Shown: positions 11,249-24,299 of the stretch, piece by piece | Numbering within the stretch: position 1 is the stretch's first letter | Layout: every line of letters begins with the position of its first letter | Source of the DNA: Spinacia oleracea | Taxonomy: Eukaryota > Streptophyta > Magnoliopsida > Caryophyllales > Amaranthaceae | Direction of reading: 5' to 3' | NCBI RefSeq assembly: GCF_020520425.1 | Contig: NC_079491.1 | Span: 36,239,027-36,303,026 of the forward strand | DNA length: 64,000 nt | The notes under the pieces: generated by a model | Databases searched by the model: none | Seen by the model: the letters and a program-made list of their open reading frames with translations, nothing else | Told to the model about the DNA's origin: nothing | Program-made: the position numbers and the translations under genes

Positions 11249-12652
11249 TGTTAGGTTATGATACATATGACATTACATAGATCATGCGGAAACAACCATT
11301 AACCCAGGACAACATATTATTTACACATAATCATATAGCATAATTTAGATGCATACTCTTTGTTGCGTGCCCTCCCTAGCTGCGCCCGAACCGAACAAGA
11401 ACAAGTCTTTAGGACTCCAAGTGTCGTCCCTCCGTAGATAGTCCACAGCACGTCCGGATCCGCCTTAAGATTGACCAACTAGAATCGCCCTTAAGGTACT
11501 AGAAAATTTCGGCACTTTTATGAGCAAGATGTGTGTTTTAGTTTTCTCTCAAAAACTCACTTTTTGAATACTTTGAAACTTGTTATAAATTGTGAGCCCT
11601 AGCCTCATATTTATAGGGGTATGGAAAGGGAATCGAAATCCTATTCAGATACAAATTAATTAAACCTAGAATCCTACAAGAACTCTAATTTAATTAATTT
11701 ATCAAATAGAATTAGGAATTTAATCATTAACCGAACTCTGCATGTTTTAGGAAACGTGCACGAACACAAACACTTGCACACACACGCACGGCAGCCACGA
11801 TGGACCCCCATGCGTGCGCGCGAGCAGCAGCCCACGCAGCGCCCGCGCGCGCTGCGCGCTGCGCGTGCTGTGCGCGCTGTGCAGCCTGCTGGGCCTGGCC
11901 TTGCGCTGGGCCTGGCGTGGCTGTTTGTGCGGCGCGCTTGGCTTGCTGGGCGATGGCCTGGCTTCATGCTGGGCCTCGTCCGGCAGGCCTCGTCCGATGC
12001 TTATTCGTACGATGCGCTTCCGATTAAATTTTCCGATTCCGGAATTCATTTCCGATACGAACAATATTTAATATTTCCGATTCCGGAATTAATTTCCGTT
12101 TCGAACAAATATTTAATATTTCCGTTTCCGGAATTATTTTCCGATTCCGGTAATATTTCCGATTCTGACAATATTTCCGTTTCCGGCAATATTTCCGATT
12201 CTGGCAATATTTCCATTTCCGATAATATTTTCCGATACGTACCATGTTTCCGTTTCCGGCAACATCTACGACTTGGATAATATTTATATTTCCGATACGA
12301 TCCATATTTCCGTTTCCGGCAATATCATCGTTTCCGGAGTATTCATTTCTTGCCTGTGACGATCTTAGCTCCCATTGAAACCAAGATCCGTCGGTCCCGA
12401 ATATTCATAGATGGAGTATTTAATGCCATTAAATACTTGATCCGTTTACGTACTATTTGTGTGACCCTACGGGTTCAGTCAAGAGTAAGCTGTGGATTAA
12501 TATCATTAATTCCACTTGAACTGAAGCGGCCTCTAGCTAGGCATTCAGCTCACTTGATCTCACTGAATTATTAACTTGTTAATTAATACTGAACCGCATT
12601 TATTAGACTTAACATAGAATGCATACTTGGACCAAGGGCATTATTTCCTTCA
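11249..12652 (-). repeat. A2 left LTR (3' LTR on the minus strand), 1,404 bp
   Basis: It contains a minus-strand TATA-like motif (11606-11616), a GC-rich block (11750-12000) and a tandem array of ATATTTCCG-type units at about 12040-12340. It is almost identical to 20286-21682. Confidence 0.9.
12040..12345. repeat. ATATTTCCG tandem array in the copia LTRs
   Basis: Irregular 15-20 bp units of the form AATATTTCCG(A/T)TTCCGG. The array recurs in the same LTR position at 21070-21375, 50885-51190 and 59760-60065. Because it is in the LTR it is duplicated with every transposition. Confidence 0.75.
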
Positions 12653-12665
12653 GTCTCCCACTTGT

Positions 12666-14897
12666 CCTTAGGGACAAGTGTGCATTTCCTAATTCCTTTG
12701 TCGCTCGATGCTTGCTCTTGAACATAAGGTAAGAGTTGTCATCCTTATTATGTCCAGAGGTGTTCCTCGGTTTCAGAGTTCAACTGATCAAATAAACAGA
12801 TAATCATAGCCTATGATTCATCCGAGCACGGCCATGCATTTCACAGTTTCTAGCTCTCCGAGTGGCCTTGTACAACTTTTAAGCATCTCATCCCGATTTA
12901 TGGGAGGACAATCCCAATCTTGCGATCTTGAGATTAGACTTCGTTTGATAGGTGATTACCTGAGCGTTGCCTTTATAGCCTCCTTTTACGGTGCGACGGT
13001 TGGTCAACGTCAAAGCAACCAGTTCTCAAACAAGTAATCTCAAATCACTCAGGTATTGAGGATTTAGTGTCTAATAATTTAATGAAATTTACTCATGACA
13101 GATTTTCATCTCTTACAGTAAAGTTTCATAGGTCTTGTCCGATACTAGTCTTCCCAAAGTAAGTATCTATGCAAATGATTATGACATTGCCATGTCCACA
13201 TAGTTCAAGAAACAGAACTACTAGTCATCTTGCATTCTAGTCGTCTAACGTTTTCTATGCGTCCGATTTTATAGAAAACTCCGACTAGGGACCATTTTCA
13301 ACCTTTGACATTCAAGTTCACTTGATAGACATTTCTTAGTCACAGGACTGGTCCTGACAGTCTATCTTGAATATATCGTCAAATTGAAGGGACTCATCAT
13401 TTAATACTAAACCAAGATTAAATGGAATATGAAAATTCATTTCATATATGATAAATGTTCAACCCCAATGTTTTACAACCATGGGCCTCAAACCCATCTT
13501 TAAAACAGTTCATGGAATTCAAAGCTATGCTTGATTTCCAGTGCTACAATGTGAGTGTTGCTTCTCACTTGTTGCATAGGTTTAGTTATCATGCTTTGCC
13601 AATCTTAATATCCTTTTCACCGAATGTTCTTCGAGATATGATGATAAGATCTTTTCGAGTTTGTTTATTATGTGATCTAGTCTTTCTTACTTCGATGGTG
13701 GTTTTACTCATTTTTCAATGAAGAACCATCAAGTTAGCAGACGTTTTTCTTGCTTCAAGAGTGGTTCTACGCATTTTTCAATGAAGAACCATCAAGCCAG
13801 CAGATAGGTGATCTACCCAAGTTCAGTGAAGAACTTTAAACAACCCTGTTTTATTGCTTCTTAGGCAATAATTACTTTTACTTCAACTGTATAGGTTGCT
13901 AGTGATGCTTTGTTTGGATTTACCTATCCAGACAGTTCATAGATATGTGGAAGATTCTCCAACTATATCTTAGAACATGGAAATTATTATTTTAATTTCC
14001 CACGCAACAACTCATGGTCTCCAATCCATGTTGCCATTTTCAAAACACAATGCTCTATAGCTCGTCCTTGTCAATGGTTAACTCCAAAGGGTCTTGCTTG
14101 ATCCTTTGCCAGTGTTTATGCGTGCAGCATCAATATTTAGCATATCCTTATTTCCTTGAATCAAGAACTATTCCTATGTACCTTTTCAAGTACCATAAGT
14201 ATTCTTGATCTCAATCTAGTTGATCTTTACTTAGATCAATAGAGATTGGTATATGTTCGTCATGCCTAAAGTCATACGATACGTTTTTGGCGATCCTCAT
14301 ATTATATCATACATGATAAATTCTTTTGCAGAATATTTCCCAATTGAATTCTATTCATGTAACTTTAGCTTATCTAGTTTCAGTAGATACTAAATTCAGC
14401 TAAATTCTTTGACATATAATATAGGTTAAGAATCTCATTTAGACTCTTTGATGTTTAACTTAGTAAATGCTTATACATAGTTCAAACATCCTTTACTTAG
14501 ATTTATTCATATGGGTCGAATATCTCCAATGGAGTCTTTCGTGTTTGATTTAATAAATGCCATTACTTAATCCAAAACAATATCATAAGATCTTTGTAAA
14601 TAGATCTTAATACCCAGTATGCACTAAGTTTCGCCTTGGTCCAACATTGATGAATAATTTCAAACCTAAGTTATTAGCATTTGAATGTTATTTCACAATA
14701 GAGAGATATGTGTGTGATACACATAGGACCAATTAAGTTTTATGTACTCCCACTAAACTTCTTATATATCTATAAGAATCATGTATATTTTATGAAACTA
14801 AAATACTTATTAGTTTCACTAAAATACAGTTCCAATTCCCAATTGCTTGCTTAAATCTGTACTTAGATTTTATAAACTAGCTTTTCTTTTCAAGCAT
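12666..14897 (-). other. A2 internal region downstream of RT, no intact gene
   Basis: This is where copia RNase H would lie on the minus strand, but no continuous frame or motif could be read. AT-rich and closely matched by A1 (51525-53696). Confidence 0.55.
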
Positions 14898-15257
14898 TTA
14901 TTTGGATCCACAAATCCTATGACATACCATGTACATAGTTTTCTTCCAACATTTGATTGAGGAATATGTTTTGTCATCCAATTGCCATATGTACCAATAT
15001 GCAATCATTGCTTGATTTATAGACTTGAGCATTACGATTATGCATGAGGTTTCAACACAATCCATGTCATGAATTTGCTTGTAACCTTTAGCAACTAATC
15101 TAGCTTTGCGTGTGAACACAATTTCATGTTTGATGGTTTTTATCCTTAAAACAAACTTGCAACCAATAGATGTGAAACTATTCTTGCAAATCAACAAAAT
15201 TTTAATTTTGTCATCAAAACATTGAGTATGTTTTATGGCCTCTAACCATTTAAACAT
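14898..15257 (-). pseudogene. Decayed copia reverse transcriptase in A2
   Basis: The minus frame holds several landmarks of the copia RT N-terminus in order: IGCKFVLRIK, RKARLVAKGYKQIHDMD, VMLKSI and YWYIWQLDDKT. These correspond to the family pattern IGCKWV.KIK, KARLVAKGY.Q..G.D, ..MLKSIR and Y.IWQMDVKTAFLNG. The key AFLNG stretch is scrambled and the YVDD active site is absent, so no enzyme is made. A weaker trace near 16680-16810 (minus, LQVGNEA) resembles the copia protease region. The PR-before-RT order on the minus strand fits Ty1/copia. The same decay is seen in A1 at 53697-54055. Confidence 0.7.
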
Positions 15258-18200
15258 ATAGTCTATATATGGCCTCTAACCATTTTAGGGAATCTATATT
15301 TCGTCATAGCTTTCTTACAAGTCACAAACTCATTAATCTATATGATAATAGTTTGACTGCAAGTTGTAGGTTTCTTCACTATTTAATAGAAGAATCTCAT
15401 TGTTTCATTGACCTGATCTCTATGTTTCTTCACTATCTAATAGAAGAATCTCATAGTTTCAGTGACTTGAATTCTATGCCTACTTGGGTATAGAACATCA
15501 AACAATAGAATATCAATAGCCACTTGAAAGTCCTTTGAATATTCTGTTCTCCTTGAAGCACTTGTAAAGTCTTCTAAGAGATGTCTATTCTTTAAAGCCA
15601 CTTCTAAAGTCTTTAAAGAATACGTTCGGGTTTTCTGAAGCACTTCGAAAAGCCTCCGGAATGTCCGTTTATGTTTGTTGTTCGCCTCGAAGACTTTCGA
15701 GGTCTATTTTCTCCCACTTGTCATTTTGGAAACGAATCTACAAAAGGACATCATTTCGAGCAAACAAACATTATGTTCTCAAAAATTCGTGGTAGAAACA
15801 ATACCCTTGTGTCTCATTTGAATAAATCACAATGAAACATATATCTATACTTGGGCTTTAGTTTGTCGAATGACAAACACTAAGCTCCCACTGAGTTTAG
15901 GAACTCTCTAGATATATTTTATGAAAAGTTATACTGAAATTACTTTTCAATAGCTTTGACGAATTTGGTTTAGTTTGGTGGTAGTTGAGCATTTTGTTTT
16001 AGAAATTATAGGAAAAGTCTTTATGATCCATCATTGATTGAATCAAGTACTAATCGACTTCGATCATTCCAACTTAGATATGCCATATCTTATGGAGCTA
16101 GATTGTGAAATTACAACACACAATCATTGATGATCATATTTGGTCTCAAGTAATCATCAACATGATCTAACCTAGATCTTTATGATTTCTTGCCAAGTGG
16201 ATTTTATACTTCTGAATCTTTGAACTAGCCAAACAGATTCAACTTATATCACATTTGAGTAAATAAACCTATATTCACTCAAATCCATGTGAAATAATAA
16301 AGTCATAAAACCTTTCTTTAGCTTTGAACTCTATTGTCTAGGCGTTCTAACAATAGTTCATATCTTTTGTTACTTTCAACAAGTAAGACTAGTTGTCTTG
16401 AATGATCTAGAAATCAATCAACTTTCAAAATTCCATCAAAATAGAATTTTTTGAATGTTAACTTATTGATATGGTCTAAGCAACAATGCCAAAGATTCGT
16501 GGAACTCAAATCAAGGGGTTGATTTGAACCTAGTAAAGTTCTTTAAAGAGTTGTTTGTTTTAATCAAGCATATTGACTCATTCTGTAATTGACCATTTCA
16601 TTCAAATAAACAAACAATCAAGCATTGTTTTTGTTCTTCTGAATGTGAGTCTTTCTGTGTTTGAAGCAGAAATTTAGGTATGCTGATTATGGAACAAAAT
16701 AGCCATTAAGTTCCAGCCTTTGAAAGGACTTAAAACAAACTAGATGACCCTACAACTAATGTAGCATTGCCATGCTTCATTTCCCACTTGTAGGTCATTA
16801 GTGTATCCTAGCTTCCATTGTTTGAGTTATTATCGAAGTAAGAACCTCAAGCGGTATATGATACCAAGGAAGTTTGATTGCTAGGTCACCTCTCTTTAAA
16901 CATAAACTTATAGGTAGAAACGGAATCGTAAATTCCTTTCATGTGTTCCTTTGTCTTCCTATTTCTTGTACCCTTTCTTATAGTCTTAAGAATTGAATTC
17001 TTTAGTGTTGACTTTTATACTTGTTAGACATGTCCAATGTCACCCCAACAAGGTTCTTAACATTTAATTTATGTTGAATATTAAGTTTCAACTAGATGAT
17101 CTTACCAGAAGCTTCTAAAGTTCTCTAAGCATTGATCTATTCGAATGTCTAGGGACTAGACTCATTCGAGAATTAAATGGACAAAGATATTAGGTTGTTA
17201 ACCATTGGTAAAGCTGAGCGTTTAAGCTCAATGCTTTATGATCTCAAAACTACAGTGTATTTTGAATTCACAAGCACCAATTGGTTTGCCATTCGAATTT
17301 GATATTCGAAAACAACCATAAAAGTCGATATAAGAAACGTACATTTTAAATTGCTCACTTTCTCTCTTTTCCGTGAATCGTTCTTGGATTCACTACCAAT
17401 CGAGGAAATTTACTGTTACCTTTCTAAAAGGATTTATTGCAGTGCAAGATATTTAATTATAAACAATAATTAAAACATACATTGAAGCATGCAAAGTCTA
17501 AACATTTATCATGAATAATAACTTGAAATTAAAGCAACCATGCAATTCAAACAAGTTATTAGCATTTTATTCGAATTATGTGTTCCGGCAGGTGTGAATA
17601 AAATGATTCCAAGACCCTAAAATCATTGAAGAACTAAGCACAGTTTGTCGATTTAATCCTAAAACATTTTAGGTAAGCAAAAGCCTTTTGCTAATAGTCT
17701 AGAAACTACTCTTGGTTGATAGGTACGTCTAAGAACTTATTAGGTAAACCTATCGAATTTTCCACGACATAAAAGGACTCCTTACTTATATCGTTGAGTT
17801 TCACCAAAACTAACATGTACTCACAATTATTTGTGTACCTTGCCCCTTTAGGACCAATAAGTAACACCTCGCTGAGCGAAAACTATTACTAGATTGATGT
17901 AAAGGATATCCAAGCAAGTGTATATTTTGGCATGGCACCTTTTAACTCAATTTTTTAAGTTTGGAACTTAAGGCTCTTACTATGTTGGTTAGATTTTAAG
18001 TGAACTAAAATCCTTAATCATGCAACATAATCAAGCTTTTGATCTCATGCATTTTAAGACATATTTAAAACAATAAATAACTTAAAACATGCATAAGATA
18101 AATGTGATCTAGTATGGCCCGACTTCATCTTGAAGCTTTGACTTCAAAGTCCGTCTTGAAAATCTCCGTGGGAGGCACCATTTTCTTCAAATAGGATAAG

Positions 18201-20270
18201 CTATAACTAATTACAACTATTTGATGGTACGCAGACCATATTTGAATTGAAAAATAACTTTGGTACTTTAGACCAATTACATTCAAATTAATGGTACGCA
18301 GACCATATTTTCTATCCTATTTGGGCCATACTAGTCACTTCATAACCTGCAAAACAGTACATATACAATATATACCATTCACCCATTCATTATCATGAAT
18401 GGCCCACATAGCTGGTTAGTAAAACACATTATGCATCACGTAAACATTTGCAGCAATTAATCAAGGGCACCAATAATCTACCAATTATTCAGTCCTTATT
18501 AATTCTAATCAAGTTGTTTTAACCTTAAGGATTTGTAGACCTAATCAAGAGTTTATGACTAAAAAGCGCTCCCACTTAAACCAATAAATTCATATGCTTT
18601 ACTAATTTTAAACATAAAAATGTATTTCTAGTCTAACCGGAAACATACAAATTTAATTAAAATTTAAAGCTCATATAAATTTATAATTGAATCCAAAAAG
18701 TTTAATTTAATTTCAGTCGTATTTAAATTAATTCATGATTTTAATTTTAGTAAAATAATTAGAATAAATAAAATTTATTATAATTACAATATTCAAAATT
18801 AAAATCCAAGAAAATAATTTAAATTATTAATTTTAAAATTAATTAAAATTACGTGAACTGGAATTTTCAAATTAAACATTCAAAACGATCTTTAATCGTA
18901 ACGCAAACACCCTACGCGTTGCACGCCCATGGGCCGCACGCACACAGCCATTGCTGGCCATGTGCGCGCAGCCCATGCGCTCGTCGCATAGCTGCTGCAT
19001 CCCCATCGCAAGCCTCCGCACGCATTGGTGCTCGCTGCGCGCGCCAGCGCTCATCGCACGCGAGCTATCGCTCGCAGTGCGCGCGCGACATCGCTCGCTG
19101 GGCGCGCGACATCGCTCGCTGGGCGCGCGAGCCATCGCTCGCTGGGCGCGCGACATCGCTCGTTGGGCGGGCGACATCGCTCGCTGTGCGCGCGAGCAAT
19201 GCTGGCTGTGCGCGCGAGCAATGCTGGGCGCAGCGCTCGTGGCACGCGAGCTTGCGCTCGCTGCGCGCTCGCTGCGCGCTCTTGTGCGAGGCAGCGCGCG
19301 TTGTGGCGCAGCTCGCTTGCTGCCCACACGCGACTGCCTTGGCTCGCCCTTCGCCCATGCCCATTCGTCCATTGCTCGTGGCACACGACACAAGGCAGGG
19401 CTGCTGCCTTGTGCTCGTGCACTACGCCCTTGCTCATTGCATTCGTGCCGCACGGGCGACGAGCTCCCTTGCTCGCCGTCGCATGCCCGCATTATACAAC
19501 ACCCCTTAAGGGTAACACGAAGCGTCCATTGCTTCGTGCGTGCAAGTTTTATGAACGAATCGCATAAAAATTTAAAATTTATATTTAAAATTAATGACAA
19601 ATTAATAAATAATATTAATTTCATAATTTTAGGGCGAAAAATCGAAAATTCATTATCCAATTGATTTCCGATTGTTATGGATTCAAGTCTAGGTCATAAA
19701 AATTTAAAATTTATCATAAATTTACAATTTTTATGGTGGTTTTTAATCATAGGTTTCTAATTAAATTACAATTAATTATGAAAATCAAATTAATTCTAAA
19801 TTATTCTAATTTTCAACAAATTAATCATAATTACAAATTAGATTGCATAATTAACAAGACTAGGCATTCAAACTTGTTAAACATATGCAGTAGGTCAATC
19901 AAAAATTCAAGATTTATCAACAAGAATCGCAAATATTTAATTTAACATCTTAAATTTACGAAATTTTGCATTCGAAAAACTAAAACCTTCGAAAAGTCAT
20001 AGTTAGGCTTCGAATTTGAGAATTCTGGGTTCGGCAGAAAAATATTATTTTTGTCAAAATTTTAGAATGCCTTTTACATGCGGAATTGACACAAAAATCA
20101 CTCAATACGGATGAGTAACGAAGAAACTGCCGAAAAACTGCGTACGTATAATTAAATAAACGCAATTTGCAATTAATTAACAATTACGAAAATTAATCAC
20201 CCCTTTTAATTCTTGCAAATTTGTAATATTTAACCATGTTTATGCAATTTAGATTATGAAAATAATAAGG
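15257..20270 (-). other. A2 internal region, decayed gag-pol, no intact gene
   Basis: Apart from traces of the copia protease near 16.7 kb and a GC-rich leader (18900-19500), I see no readable gene. Long opposing open frames at 18850-19660 are artefacts of the GC-rich minisatellite. Confidence 0.6.
19081..19229. repeat. GC-rich 21-23 bp minisatellite in the A2 leader
   Basis: About seven tandem units of the type GCGCGCGACATCGCTCGCTGG, diverging towards the right. It lies near the minus-strand primer-binding site, so it is transcribed as leader. The equivalent place in A1 (57840-58080) is GC-rich but lacks these units. Confidence 0.8.
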
Positions 20271-20285
20271 GGCTCGTGATAACAC

Positions 20286-21682
20286 TGTTAGGTTATGATA
20301 CATATGACATTACATAGATCATGCGGAAACAACCATTAACCCAGGACAACATATTATTTACACATAATCATATAGCATAATTTAGATGCATACTCTTTGT
20401 TGCGTGCCCTCCCTAGCTGCGCCCGAACCGAACAAGAACAAGTCTTTAGGACTCCAAGTGTCGTCCCTCCGTAGATAGTCCACAGCACGTCCGGATCCGC
20501 CTTAAGATTGACCAACTAGAATCGCCCTTAAGGTACTAGAAAATTTCGGCACTTTTATGAGCAAGATGTGTGTTTTAGTTTTCTCTCAAAAACTCACTTT
20601 TTGAATACTTTGAAACTTGTTATAAATTGTGAGCCCTAGCCTCATATTTATAGGGGTATTGAAAGGGAATCGAAATCCTATTCAGATACAAATTAATTAA
20701 ACCTAGAATCCTACAAGAACTCTAATTTAATTAATTTATCAAATAGAATTAGGAATTTAATCATTAACCGAACTCTGCATGTTTTAGGAAACGTGCACGA
20801 ACACAAACACTTGCACACACACGCACGGCAGCCACGATGGGCCCCCATGCGTGCGCGCGAGCAGCAGCCCACGCAGCGCCCGCGCGCGCTGCGCGTGCTG
20901 TGCGCGCTGTGCAGCCTGCTGGGCCTGGCCTTGCGCTGGGCCTGGCGTGGCTGTTTGTGCGGCGCGCTTGGCTTGCTGGGCGATGGCCTGGCTTCGTGCT
21001 GGGCCTCGTCCGACAGGCCTCGTCCGATGCTTATTCGTACGATGCGCTTCCGATTAAATTTTCCGATTCCGGAATTCATTTCCGATACGAACAATATTTA
21101 ATATTTCCGATTCCGGAATTAATTTCCGTTTCGAACAAATATTTAATATTTCCGTTTCCGGAATTATTTTCCGATTCCGGTAATATTTCCGATTCTGACA
21201 ATATTTCCGTTTCCGGCAATATTTCCGATTCTGGCAATATTTCCATTTCCGATAATATTTTCCGATACGTACCATGTTTCCGTTTCCGGCAACATCTACG
21301 ACTTGGATAATATTTATATTTCCGATACGATCCATATTTCCGTTTCCGGCAATATCATCGTTTCCGGAGTATTCATTTCTTGCCTGTGACGATCTTAGCT
21401 CCCATTGAAACCAAGATCCGTCGGTCCCGAATATTCATAGATGGAGTATTTAATGCCATTAAATACTTGATCCGTTTACGTACTATTTGTGTGACCCTAC
21501 GGGTTCAGTCAAGAGTAAGCTGTGGATTAATATCATTAATTCCACTTGAACTGAAGCGGCCTCTAGCTAGGCATTCAGCTCACTTGATCTCACTGAATTA
21601 TTAACTTGTTAATTAATACTGAACCGCATTTATTAGACTTAACATAGAATGCATACTTGGACCAAGGGCATTATTTCCTTCA
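20286..21682 (-). repeat. A2 right LTR (5' LTR on the minus strand), 1,397 bp
   Basis: Adjacent to the primer-binding site, so it is the promoter-bearing LTR. The minus-strand TATA-like motif is at 20643-20653. Its length difference from the partner is explained entirely by one 7-bp GC-rich deletion near 20893. Confidence 0.9.
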
Positions 21683-23857
21683 CCTACACCCAAGAGTGTG
21701 ACTGACATTTGTAGTTTTCTGGGATTAGCTGGCTACTATAGACGATTTGTGCAAGACTTCTCTAGGATAGCCAAGCCCATGACTACCTTGATGAAGAAGG
21801 AAACCAAGTTTGAATGGAGTGACCAGTGTGAGGAAGCATTCCAAGCCTTAAAGACGCAATTGACAACCGCGCCAGTGTTAACCTTACCAGATGAGAGTGG
21901 TGCATACGATGTGTATAGTGACGCCTCTAAGAATGGTTTAGGGTGTGTATTGATGCGAAACGGGAAGGTTATTGCGTATGCATCAAGGCAATTGAAGCCA
22001 TATGAATCCAATTACCCTACCCATGATTTAGAGCTAGCAGCTATAGTATTTGCATTGAAGATATGGAGACACTATCTGTATGGTGTGAAGTGTAGGATAT
22101 TTACGGACCACAAGAGTTTGAAGTACATCTTCACACAGAAGGATTTGAATATGCGCCAACGAAGGTGGTTGAAGTTAATTAAGGACTATGATTTGGATAT
22201 CCAGTACCATGAGGGAAAAGCCAATGTAGTTGCGGATGCCTTGAGTAGGAAATCAAGTCATAGTGTCAATGCGTTAGTAGTTGCTAACGAGCTATGTAAG
22301 GACATGCAGCGTTTGAACCTTGAAATAGTAAGTGGTGAAAGCCTTGTGGTAATAATGAATGCCTTAACCATCCAACCGTCAATATTTGATAAGATTAGAG
22401 AGAATCAAGCTGGTGATGTAAAGTTGGAGCGAATCAAGGAAAAGATTTCGCAAGGTAAGGAGTTAGAATTCCGAATCCATGATGATGGAAGTTTGAGGTA
22501 CAAAGGCAGGTGGTGCGTGCCTCAAAAGTGTGGAGGACTGAAAGAGAGATTGATGAAAGAAGGGAATAATACGCCATATTCTGTGCACCCAGGGGGTGAC
22601 AAGTTGTATAAGGACTTGAAAAAGGTCTATTGGTGGCCAAGGATGAAGAACGAAGTGGCTGAATTTGTGGCTAGATGTTTGACTTGTCAGAAGGTTAAAA
22701 TTGAGCATAGGAGACCTCAAGGGAAGGTCCAACCTTTAGAGATTCCAAGCTGGAAATGGGACTGTATTTCTATGGACTTTGTCACTTGTTTACCTAAGTC
22801 AAAGACTGGGAATGATACAATTTGGGTTGTGGTAGATAGGTTGACCAAGTCAGCAGTGTTTATACCAATGAAGGAAACCTGGAAAATGGAACAACTTGCT
22901 AAAGCCTACATTAAGAATGTGGTGAGGTTACATGGAGTTCCTAAGGATATCGTATCAGATAGAGATTCAAGGTTTCTTTCGAATTTCTGGAAAAGTGTGC
23001 AGAAGAGCTTTGGTACGACATTGAAAATGAGTACAGCCTTCCACCCAGCCATGGATGGCCAAACTGAAAGGACTATCCAAACCCTGGAGGACATGCTTCG
23101 GGCATGCGTTATTGATTTCCAAGGAAGTTGGGAAGATAGCCTAGATTTGATTGAGTTTTCCTATAACAATAGCTATCATGCTAGCATTGGAATGGCACCA
23201 TTTGAGGCTTTGTATGGACGAAAGTGTAGAAGTCCACTTTGTTGGAACGATATTAGTGAAACCGTAGTGTTGGGACCTCAAATGATAGAGGGCACCATGA
23301 ACCAAATCCGGACCATCCAATCAAAGATTCAAGCGGCGCAGGATCGCCAAAAGAGTTATGCAGACTTGAAACGTAGGGATGAAGAGTTCAACATAGGTGA
23401 TAAAGTGTTGCTCAAAGTGTCACCAATGAAAGGTGTCATGAGATTTGGGAAGAAAGGGAAGTTAAGCCCTAAGTACATAGGCCCACATGAGATCTTAGAA
23501 AGAATCGGAAAGGTAGCTTATAGACTAGCCTTGCCTATGGACTTGCATAGAGTGCATAATGTGTTCCACATATCTCAGTTAAGGAAATATATCCCGGATA
23601 AATCGCATGTGTTGCAACCAGAGACCATAGAATTAGACCAAAGTCTAACCTTTGAGGAAAGACCTGTCAAAATCCTTGATAGCAAAGTGCGTAGTACGCG
23701 TACTAAAGATGTGAAAATTGTCAAAGTGTTGTGGTCTAATCAAGAATCTGAGGAAGCCACTTGGGAAGCGGAGGACGAAATGAGAAAGAAATATCCCGAG
23801 CTTTTCCCGAGGTTAGTTGAGTTACGGGGTCGTAACTCGTGTCTTTTAAGGGGGTAG
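21683..23857 (+). pseudogene. pol: Tekay pol, part 2: RNase H, integrase, chromodomain
   Basis: This is the direct continuation of part 1 after CCTAC (the A2 target). It starts with the RT tail ([13 protein letters not shown]). RNase H shows [32 protein letters not shown] and ADALSRK. Integrase has [11 protein letters not shown] and CLTCQK of the HHCC zinc site; the first His, normally in an EAHNTPYS-like context, reads GNNTPYS. The catalytic core shows [16 protein letters not shown] and [10 protein letters not shown]. The C-terminus [16 protein letters not shown] is a Tekay-type chromodomain that in this family targets heterochromatin. Stop at 23855-23857. About 720 codons are open without interruption, so the pol decay is light. 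Confidence 0.9.
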
Positions 23858-24090
23858 AGTGCGGTAGAATTTCGCGCTTTTTACCTTGTTTTCCCCTATT
23901 TTATGCTTAAATTAGTGCTTTATATTGAATTTGCACTTATTATTGTCCTGTTTAATCATGTAAAGAGTACAACAACTTAAAACTTTTGTAAATGAACGTA
24001 TTAAAAGTCTCAGAAAGTCTCAAGTTGAGTTGAAATTTTGGATTTCCGAACCCAAGTTTCGGGACGAAACTTCTTTTAAGGAGGGTATAC
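23858..24090 (+). other. Tekay 3' untranslated region and polypurine tract
   Basis: Non-coding, ending with a purine-rich TTTTAAGGAGGG at 24075-24086, a few bases before the 3' LTR. This is the expected plus-strand primer site. Confidence 0.65.
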
Positions 24091-24105
24091 TGTAATACCT
24101 CGTAT
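24091..24105 (+). repeat. Tekay 3' LTR, first 15 bp
   Basis: It reads TGTAATACCTCGTAT and is then cut by the CACTA insertion. It follows a purine-rich tract and matches the start of the 5' LTR with one substitution. Confidence 0.85.
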
Positions 24106-24119
24106 CACTACTACAAAAG

Positions 24120-24265
24120 TTGGAATACGATACGCTGAATATAGAACGGTTAAGTTAGTTAAGCGTTTTGTAGAATAATAGAGTATGCATTTCTCTTATA
24201 ACCGTTGTGTGAAAAAAGAATAGAGAACGGTTATCTTACCCAACTGTCTTATATCCGTTACCATA
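24120..24265. repeat. CACTA left subterminal repeats, outer cluster
   Basis: Several degenerate copies of ATAGAACGGTTA-like units (24138, 24205, 24223) lie next to the terminus. Subterminal arrays of this kind are the usual transposase-binding regions of CACTA elements. Confidence 0.6.
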
Positions 24266-24299
24266 ATTAAAAAAAATGAATAATCATATTAAAATACCT

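Larger units (their letters stand above)
11249..21682 (-). mobile_element. Ty1/copia-derived non-autonomous LTR element A2
   Basis: TG at 11249 and CA at 21682, flanked by a perfect TSD CCTAC (11244-11248 and 21683-21687). It is the same family as A1 and also lies on the minus strand, inserted in Tekay pol. The LTRs are 11249-12652 and 20286-21682; by eye they differ by four substitutions and one 7-bp indel, so the insertion is young. The polypurine tract (minus ACAAGTGGGAGAC) is at 12653-12665 and the primer-binding site, with one changed base, is at 20271-20284. The 7.6-kb interior has only broken copia sequence, so the machinery that moved it came from another element. Confidence 0.9.

Noticed and set aside
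11756-12305. Repetitive frames with FSDSGNIS-like peptides in copia LTRs
   Set aside because: Translation of the ATATTTCCG tandem array; opposing frames are equally open and it lies in an LTR.
18853-19664. Long open frames on both strands in the A2 leader
   Set aside because: Caused by a GC-rich minisatellite lacking A/T-rich stop codons; six frames are open together and the A1 counterpart is different.
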